Of a stretch of DNA of 64,000 nt, positions 51,949-61,776 are shown in pieces. Source of the stretch: Auanema rhodensis (lineage: Eukaryota > Nematoda > Chromadorea > Rhabditida > Rhabditidae). The position numbers were made by a program, and so were the translations under genes. Below the pieces are notes generated by a model, which saw only the letters and a program-made list of their open reading frames with translations, did not search any database and was not told where the DNA came from. Numbering within the stretch: the first letter of the stretch is position 1; each line of letters opens with the position of its first letter. The DNA is taken from NCBI GenBank assembly GCA_964057225.1, contig OZ059897.1, forward strand, positions 17,670,001-17,734,000. Direction: 5' to 3'.

Positions 51949-54900
51949 TTTTCGAAAAATTTCAAAATAATTTAACAAAAAGTACATTTTTGTAGGTTCC
52001 TTTTTTCAAGGCAAAGACGATGGACAATGTTATTCAACGAAAAAATTAATTCTTCAGGGTGAAAATCGAGGATATAAGTGTGAACTTATATCAGTTGATA
52101 TCTCGGTGCATTTTTAAGCTAGCGCAAATCTGATAACACAGATCGACGCAGCTTAAAAATCCGCATCGAATGCACTATACTACATTGAGAAACACTTGAT
52201 AAAAAAATTAGTTATGATCGTTTGAAAAATGATGCATTAGTGTATGTTGAGTTTCCATGTACACTCAACATTGCTTCCAAAAACATTTTGACAAAAATTT
52301 TTTCGAAAAATTTCAAAATAATTTAACAAAAAGTACATTTTTGTAGGTTCCTTTTTTCAAGGCAAAGACGATGGACAATGTTATTCAACGAAAAAATTAA
52401 TTCTTCAGGGTGAAAATCGAGGATATAAGTGTGAACTTATATCAGTTGATATCTCGGTGCATTTTTAAGCTAGCGCAAATCTGATAACACAGATCGACGC
52501 AGCTTAAAAATCCGCATCGAATGCACTATACTACATTGAGAAACGCTTAATACAAAAATTAGTTATGATCGTTTGAAAAATGATGCATTAGTGTATGTTG
52601 AGTTTCCATGTACACTCAACATTGCTTCCAAAAACATTTTGACAAAAATTTTTTCGAAAAATTTCAAAATAATTTAACAAAAAGTACATTTTTGTAGGTT
52701 CCTTTTTTCAAGGCAAAGACGATGGACAATGTTATTCAACGAAAAAATTAATTCTTCAGGGTGAAAATCGAGGATATAAGTGTGAACTTATATCAGTTGA
52801 TATCTCGGTGCATTTTTAAGCTAGCGCAAATCTGATAACACAGATCGACGCAGCTTAAAAATCCGCATCGAATGCACTATACTACATTGAGAAACGCTTA
52901 ATACAAAAATTAGTTATGATCGTTTGAAAAATGATGCATTAGTGTATGTTGAGTTTCCATGTACACTCAACATTGCTTCCAAAAACATTTTGACAAAAAT
53001 TTTTTCGAAAAATTTCAAAATAATTTAACAAAAAGTACATTTTTGTAGGTTCCTTTTTTCAAGGCAAAGACGATGGACAATGTTATTCAACGAAAAAATT
53101 AATTCTTCAGGGTGAAAATCGAGGATATAAGTGTGAACTTATATCAGTTGATATCTCGGTGCATTTTTAAGCTAGCGCAAATCTGATAACACAGATCGAC
53201 GCAGCTTAAAAATCCGCATCGAATGCACTATACTACATTGAGAAACACTTGATACAAAAATTAGTTATGATCGTTTGAAAAATGATGCATTAGTGTATGT
53301 TGAGTTTCCATGTACACTCAACATTGCTTCCAAAAACATTTTGACAAAAATTTTTTCGAAAAATTTCAAAATAATTTAACAAAAAGTACATTTTTGTAGG
53401 TTCCTTTTTTCAAGGCAAAGACGATGGACAATGTTATTCAACGAAAAAATTAATTCTTCAGGGTGAAAATCGAGGATATAAGTGTGAACTTATATCAGTT
53501 GATATCTCGGTGCATTTTTAAGCTAGCGCAAATCTGATAACACAGATCGACGCAGCTTAAAAATCCGCATCGAATGCACTATACTACATTGAGAAACGCT
53601 TAATACAAAAATTAGTTATGATCGTTTGAAAAATGATGCATTAGTGTATGTTGAGTTTCCATGTACACTCAACATTGCTTCCAAAAACATTTTGACAAAA
53701 ATTTTTTCGAAAAATTTCAAAATAATTTAACAAAAAGTACATTTTTGTAGGTTCCTTTTTTCAAGGCAAAGACGATGGACAATGTTATTCAACGAAAAAA
53801 TTAATTCTTCAGGGTGAAAATCGAGGATATAAGTGTGAACTTATATCAGTTGATATCTCGGTGCATTTTTAAGCTAGCGCAAATCTGATAACACAGATCG
53901 ACGCAGCTTAAAAATCCGCATCGAATGCACTATACTACATTGAGAAACACTTGATACAAAAATTAGTTATGATCGTTTGAAAAATGATGCATTAGTGTAT
54001 GTTGAGTTTCCATGTACACTCAACATTGCTTCCAAAAACATTTTGACAAAAATTTTTTCGAAAAATTTCAAAATAATTTAACAAAAAGTACATTTTTGTA
54101 GGTTCCTTTTTTCAAGGCAAAGACGATGGACAATGTTATTCAACGAAAAAATTAATTCTTCAGGGTGAAAATCGAGGATATAAGTGTGAACTTATATCAG
54201 TTGATATCTCGGTGCATTTTTAAGTTAGCGCAAATCTGATAACACAGATCGACGCAGCGTAAAAATCCGCATCGAATGCACTATACTACATTGAGAAACG
54301 CTTAATACAAAAATTAGTTATGATCGTTTGAAAAATGATGCATTAGTGTATGTTGAGTTTCCATGTACACTCAACATTGCTTCCAAAAACATTTTGACAA
54401 AAATTTTTTCGAAAAATTTCAAAATAATTTAACAAAAAGTACATTTTTGTAGGTTCCTTTTTTCAAGGCAAAGACGATGGACAATGTTATCCAACGAAAA
54501 AATTAATTCTTCAGGGTGAAAATCGAGGATATAAGTGTGAACTTATATCAGTTGATATCTCGGTGCATTTTTAAGCTAGCGCAAATCTGAGAACACAGAT
54601 CGACGCAGCTTAAAAATCCGCATCGAATGCACTATACTACATTGAGAAACGCTTAGTACAAAAATTAGTTATGATCGTTTGAAAAATGATGCATTAGTGT
54701 ATGTTGAGTTTCCATGTACACTCAACATGGCTTCCAAAAACATTTTGACAAAAATTTTTTCGAAAAATTTCAAAATAATTTAGCAAAAAGTAGATGTTTT
54801 TAGATTCCTTTTTTCAAGGCAAAGACGATGGACAATGTTATTCAACGAAAAAATTAATTCTTCAGTGTGAAAATCGAGGATATAAGTGTGAACTTATATC

Positions 54901-55458
54901 AGTTGATATCTCGGTGCATTTTTCAGCTAGCGCAAATCTGATAACACAGATCGACGCAGCTTAAAAATCCGCATCGAATGCACTATACTACATTGAGAAA
55001 CGCTTAATACAAAAATTAGTTATGATCGTTTGAAAAATGATGCATTAGTGTATGTTGAGTTTCCATGTACACTCAACATTGCTTCCAAAAACATTTTGAC
55101 AAAAATTTTTTCGAAAAATTTCAAAATAATTTAACAAAAAGTACATTTTTGTAGGTTCCTTTTTTCAAGGCAAAGACGATGGACAATGTTATTCAACGAA
55201 AAAATTAATTCTTCAGGGTGAAAATCGAGGATATAAGTGTGAACTTATATCAGTTGATATCTCGGTGCATTTTTAAGCTAGCGCAAATCTGATAACACAG
55301 ATCGACGCAGCTTAAAAATCCGCATCGAATGCACTATACTACATTGAGAAACGCTTAATACAAAAATTAGTTATGATCGTTTGAAAAATGATGCATTAGT
55401 GTATGTTGAGTTTCCATGTACACTCAACATTGCTTCCAAAAACATTTTGACAAAACTT
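51949..55458. repeat. Tt block (units 149-158) with cacttga dimers
   Basis: Units 149-155 and 158 carry the T box with t86, rare elsewhere (only unit 14). Units 149, 152 and 154 have aaacacttga in place of aaacgcttaa (a246 and g251), while 150, 151, 153 and 155 do not. So 152-155 is a pair of 702-bp dimers. Unit 149 also has aaaaaaa where others have acaaaaa. Units 155-157 carry several private changes (gttagc, gcgtaaa, ctgagaac, cttagtac, catggc, cagtgtg, ttcagc), so this is a locally more divergent patch. Confidence 0.82.
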
Positions 55459-57213
55459 TTTTCGAAAAATTTCAAAATAATTTAGCAAAAAGTAGATGTT
55501 TTTAGATTCCTTTTTTCAAGTCAAAGACGATGGACAATGTTATTCAACGAAAAAATTAATTCTTCAGGGTGAAAATCGAGGATATAAGTGTGAACTTATA
55601 TCAGTTGATATCTCGGTGCATTTTTAAGCTAGCGCAAATCTGATAACACAGATCGACGCAGCTTAAAAATCCGCATCGAATGCACTATACTACATTGAGA
55701 AACGCTTAATACAAAAATTAGTTATGATCGTTTGAAAAATGATGCATTAGTGTATGTTGAGTTTCCATGTACACTCAACATTGCTTCCAAAAACATTTTG
55801 ACAAAACTTTTTTCGAAAAATTTCAAAATAATTTAGCAAAAAGTAGATGTTTTTAGATTTCTTTTTTCAAGTCAAAGACGATGGACAATGTTATTCAACG
55901 AAAAAATTAATTCTTCAGGGTGAAAATCGAGGATATAAGTGTGAACTTATATCAGTTGATATCTCGGTGCATTTTTAAGCTAGCGCAAATCTGATAACAC
56001 AGATCGACGCAGCTTAAAAATCCGCATCGAATGCACTATACTACATTGAGAAACGCTTAATACAAAAATTAGTTATGATCGTTTGAAAAATGATGCATTA
56101 GTGTATGTTGAGTTTCCATGTACACTCAACATTGCTTCCAAAAACATTTTGACAAAACTTTTTTCGAAAAATTTCAAAATAATTTAGCAAAAAGTAGATG
56201 TTTTTAGATTCCTTTTTTCAAGTCAAAGACGATGGACAATGTTATTCAACGAAAAAATTAATTCTTCAGGGTGAAAATCGAGGATATAAGTGTGAACTTA
56301 TATCAGTTGATATCTCGGTGCATTTTTAAGCTAGCGCAAATCTGATAACACAGATCGACGCAGCTTAAAAATCCGCATCGAATGCACTATACTACATTGA
56401 GAAACGCTTAATACAAAAATTAGTTATGATCGTTTGAAAAATGATGCATTAGTGTATGTTGAGTTTCCATGTACACTCAACATTGCTTCCAAAAACATTT
56501 TGACAAAACTTTTTTCGAAAAATTTCAAAATAATTTAGCAAAAAGTAGATGTTTTTAGATTCCTTTTTTCAAGTCAAAGACGATGGACAATGTTATTCAA
56601 CGAAAAAATTAATTCTTCAGGGTGAAAATCGAGGATATAAGTGTGAACTTATATCAGTTGATATCTCGGTGCATTTTTAAGCTAGCGCAAATCTGATAAC
56701 ACAGATCGACGCAGCTTAAAAATCCGCATCGAATGCACTATACTACATTGAGAAACGCTTAATACAAAAATTAGTTATGATCGTTTGAAAAATGATGCAT
56801 TAGTGTATGTTGAGTTTCCATGTACACTCAACATTGCTTCCAAAAACATTTTGACAAAACTTTTTTCGAAAAATTTCAAAATAATTTAGCAAAAAGTAGA
56901 TGTTTTTAGATTCCTTTTTTCAAGTCAAAGACGATGGACAATGTTATTCAACGAAAAAATTAATTCTTCAGGGTGAAAATCGAGGATATAAGTGTGAACT
57001 TATATCAGTTGATATCTCGGTGCATTTTTACGCTAGCGCAAATCTGATAACACAGATCGACGCAGCTTAAAAATCCGCATCGAATGCACTATACTACATT
57101 GAGAAACGCTTAATACAAAAATTAGTTATGATCGTTTGAAAAATGATGCATTAGTGTATGTTGAGTTTCCATGTACACTCAACATTGCTTCCAAAAACAT
57201 TTTGACAAAAATT
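55459..57213. repeat. Single-unit amplification: five consecutive units sharing t63 (units 159-163)
   Basis: Units 159-163 have aagtcaaag (t63) instead of aaggcaaag. The base c349 (caaaactttt) lies just before each of them, at the ends of units 158-162. Both variants are absent elsewhere. Because c349 precedes and t63 follows the junction, the amplified module runs across my arbitrary unit boundary. Unit 160 alone has t51. Unit 163 also carries c169, linking it to the next block. Confidence 0.88.
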
Positions 57214-60200
57214 TTTTCGAAAAATTTCAAAATAATTTAGCAAAAAGTAGATGTTTTTAGATTCCTTTTTTCAAGGCAAAGACGATGGACAATGTTATTC
57301 AACGAAAAAATTAATTCTTCAGGGTGAAAATCGAGGATATAAGTGTGAACTTATATCAGTTGATATATCGGTGCATTTTTAAGCTAGCGCAAATCTGATA
57401 ACACAGATCGACGCAGCTTAAAAATCCGCATCGAATGCACTATACTACATTGAGAAACGCTTAATACAAAAATTAGTTATGATCGTTTGAAAAATGATGC
57501 ATTAGTGTATGTTGAGTTTCCATGTACACTCAACATTGCTTCCAAAAACATTTTGACAAAAATTTTTTCGAAAAATTTCAAAATAATTTAGCAAAAAGTA
57601 GATGTTTTTAGATTTCTTTTTTCAAGGCAAAGACGATGGACAATGTTATTCAACGAAAAAATTAATTCTTCAGGGTGAAAATCGAGGATATAAGTGTGAA
57701 CTTATATCAGTTGATATATCGGTGCATTTTTAAGCTAGCGCAAATCTGATAACACAGATCGACGCAGCTTAAAAATCCGCATCGAATGCACTATACTACA
57801 TTGAGAAACGCTTAATACAAAAATTAGTTATGATCGTTTGAAAAATGATGCATTAGTGTATGTTGAGTTTCCATGTACACTCAACATTGCTTCCAAAAAC
57901 ATTTTGACAAAAATTTTTTCGAAAAATTTCAAAATAATTTAACAAAAAGTACATTTTTGTAGGTTCTTTTTTTCAAGGCAAAGACGATGGACAATGTTAT
58001 CCAACGAAAAAATTAATTCTTCAGGGTGAAAATCGAGGATATAAGTGTGAACTTATATCAGTTGATATCTCGGTGCATTTTTAAGCTAGCGCAAATCTGA
58101 TAACACAGATCGACGCAGCTTAAAAATCCGCATCGAATGCACTATACTACATTGAGAAACGCTTAATACAAAAATTAGTTATGATCGTTTGAAAAATGAT
58201 GCATTAGTGTATGTTGAGTTTCCATGTACACTCAACATTGCTTCCAAAAACATTTTGACAAAAATTTTTTCGAAAAATTTCAAAATAATTTAGCAAAAAG
58301 TAGATGTTTTTAGATTCCTTTTTTCAAGGCAAAGACGATGGACAATGTTATTCAACGAAAAAATTAATTCTTCAGGGTGAAAATCGAGGATATAAGTGTG
58401 AACTTATATCAGTTGATATCTCGGTGCATTTTTAAGCTAGCGCAAATCTGATAACACAGATCGACGCAGGTTAAAAATCCGCATCGAATGCACTATACTA
58501 CATTGAGAAACGCTTAATACAAAAATTAGTTATGATCGTTTGAAAAATGATGCATTAGTGTATGTTGAGTTTCCATGTACACTCAACATTGCTTCCAAAA
58601 ACATTTTGACAAAAATTTTTTCGAAAAATTTCAAAATAATTTAGCAAAAAGTAGATGTTTTTAGATTTCTTTTTTCAAGGCAAAGACGATGGACAATGTT
58701 ATTCAACGAAAAAATTAATTCTTCAGGGTGAAAATCGAGGATATAAGTGTGAACTTATATCAGTTGATATCTCGGTGCATTTTTAAGCTAGCGCAAATCT
58801 GATAACACAGATCGACGCAGCTTAAAAATCCGCATCGAATGCACTATACTACATTGAGAAACGCTTAATACAAGAATTAGTTATGATCGTTTGAAAAATG
58901 ATGCATTAGTGTATGTTGAGTTTCCATGTACACTCAACATTGCTTCCAAAAACATTTTGACAAAAATTTTTTCGAAAAATTTCAAAATAATTTAACAAAA
59001 AGTACATTTTTGTAGGTTCTTTTTTTCAAGGCAAAGACGATGGACAATGTTATCCAACGAAAAAATTAATTCTTCAGGGTGAAAATCGAGGATATAAGTG
59101 TGAACTTATATCAGTTGATATCTCGGTGCATTTTTAAGCTAGCGCAAATCTGATAACACAGATCGACGCAGCTTAAAAATCCGCATCGAATGCACTATAC
59201 TACATTGAGAAACGCTTAATACAAAAATTAGTTATGATCGTTTGAAAAATGATGCATTAGTGTATGTTGAGTTTCCATGTACACTCAACATTGCTTCCAA
59301 AAACATTTTGACAAAAATTTTTTCGAAAAATTTCAAAATAATTTAGCAAAAAGTAGATGTTTTTAGATTCCTTTTTTCAAGGCAAAGACGATGGACAATG
59401 TTATTCAACGAAAAAATTAATTCTTCAGGGTGAAAATCGAGGATATAAGTGTGAACTTATATCAGTTGATATCTCGGTGCATTTTTACGCTAGCGCAAAT
59501 CTGATAACACAGATCGACGCAGCTTAAAAATCCGCATCGAATGCACTATACTACATTGAGAAACGCTTAATACAAAAATTAGTTATGATCGTTTGAAAAA
59601 TGATGCATTAGTGTATGTTGAGTTTCCATGTACACTCAACATTGCTTCCAAAAACATTTTGACAAAAATTTTTTCGAAAAATTTCAAAATAATTTAGCAA
59701 AAAGTAGATGTTTTTAGATTCCTTTTTTCAAGGCAAAGACGATGGACAATGTTATTCAACGAAAAAATTAATTCTTCAGGGTGAAAATCGAGGATATAAG
59801 TGTGAACTTATATCAGTTGATATATCGGTGCATTTTTAAGCTAGCGCAAATCTGATAACACAGATCGACGCAGCTTAAAAATCCGCATCGAATGCACTAT
59901 ACTACATTGAGAAACGCTTAATACAAAAATTAGTTATGATCGTTTGAAAAATGATGCATTAGTGTATGTTGAGTTTCCATGTACACTCAACATTGCTTCC
60001 AAAAACATTTTGACAAAAATTTTTTCGAAAAATTTCAAAATAATTTAGCAAAAAGTAGATGTTTTTAGATTTCTTTTTTCAAGGCAAAGACGATGGACAA
60101 TGTTATTCAACGAAAAAATTAATTCTTCAGGGTGAAAATCGAGGATATAAGTGTGAACTTATATCAGTTGATATATCGGTGCATTTTTAAGCTAGCGCAA

Positions 60201-61776
60201 ATCTGATAACACAGATCGACGCAGCTTAAAAATCCGCATCGAATGCACTATACTACATTGAGAAACGCTTAATACAAAAATTAGTTATGATCGTTTGAAA
60301 AATGATGCATTAGTGTATGTTGAGTTTCCATGTACACTCAACATTGCTTCCAAAAACATTTTGACAAAAATTTTTTCGAAAAATTTCAAAATAATTTAAC
60401 AAAAAGTACATTTTTGTAGGTTCTTTTTTTCAAGGCAAAGACGATGGACAATGTTATCCAACGAAAAAATTAATTCTTCAGGGTGAAAATCGAGGATATA
60501 AGTGTGAACTTATATCAGTTGATATCTCGGTGCATTTTTAAGCTAGCGCAAATCTGATAACACAGATCGACGCAGCTTAAAAATCCGCATCGAATGCACT
60601 ATACTACATTGAGAAACGCTTAATACAAAAATTAGTTATGATCGTTTGAAAAATGATGCATTAGTGTATGTTGAGTTTCCATGTACACTCAACATTGCTT
60701 CCAAAAACATTTTGACAAAAATTTTTTCGAAAAATTTCAAAATAATTTAGCAAAAAGTAGATGTTTTTAGATTCCTTTTTTCAAGGCAAAGACGATGGAC
60801 AATGTTATTCAACGAAAAAATTAATTCTTCAGGGTGAAAATCGAGGATATAAGTGTGAACTTATATCAGTTGATATCTCGGTGCATTTTTAAGCTAGCGC
60901 AAATCTGATAACACAGATCGACGCAGGTTAAAAATCCGCATCGAATGCACTATACTACATTGAGAAACGCTTAATACAAAAATTAGTTATGATCGTTTGA
61001 AAAATGATGCATTAGTGTATGTTGAGTTTCCATGTACACTCAACATTGCTTCCAAAAACATTTTGACAAAAATTTTTTCGAAAAATTTCAAAATAATTTA
61101 GCAAAAAGTAGATGTTTTTAGATTTCTTTTTTCAAGGCAAAGACGATGGACAATGTTATTCAACGAAAAAATTAATTCTTCAGGGTGAAAATCGAGGATA
61201 TAAGTGTGAACTTATATCAGTTGATATCTCGGTGCATTTTTAAGCTAGCGCAAATCTGATAACACAGATCGACGCAGCTTAAAAATCCGCATCGAATGCA
61301 CTATACTACATTGAGAAACGCTTAATACAAAAATTAGTTATGATCGTTTGAAAAATGATGCATTAGTGTATGTTGAGTTTCCATGTACACTCAACATTGC
61401 TTCCAAAAACATTTTGACAAAAATTTTTTCGAAAAATTTCAAAATAATTTAACAAAAAGTACATTTTTGTAGGTTCTTTTTTTCAAGGCAAAGACGATGG
61501 ACAATGTTATCCAACGAAAAAATTAATTCTTCAGGGTGAAAATCGAGGATATAAGTGTGAACTTATATCAGTTGATATATCGGTGCATTTTTAAGCTAGC
61601 GCAAATCTGATAACACAGATCGACGCAGCTTAAAAATCCGCATCGAATGCACTATACTACATTGAGAAACGCTTAATACAAAAATTAGTTATGATCGTTT
61701 GAAAAATGATGCATTAGTGTATGTTGAGTTTCCATGTACACTCAACATTGCTTCCAAAAACATTTTGACAAAAATT
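56863..61776. repeat. Seven-unit higher-order repeat, two copies of 2457 bp (units 163-169 and 170-176)
   Basis: Both copies follow: G with ttttacgc (c169), G/a154, Gt/a154, T with ggttctttt (t52), G with gcaggtt (g204), Gt/c154, T with t52. The rare markers recur exactly 2457 bp apart: c169 at units 163 and 170, g204 at 167 and 174, and t52 at 166/173 and 169/176. Unit 163 has t63 from the preceding amplification, so it is a chimera with a breakpoint between 63 and 169. Unit 176 has a154 with c86, the only such unit I found. Unit 168 has caagaatt. Confidence 0.86.
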
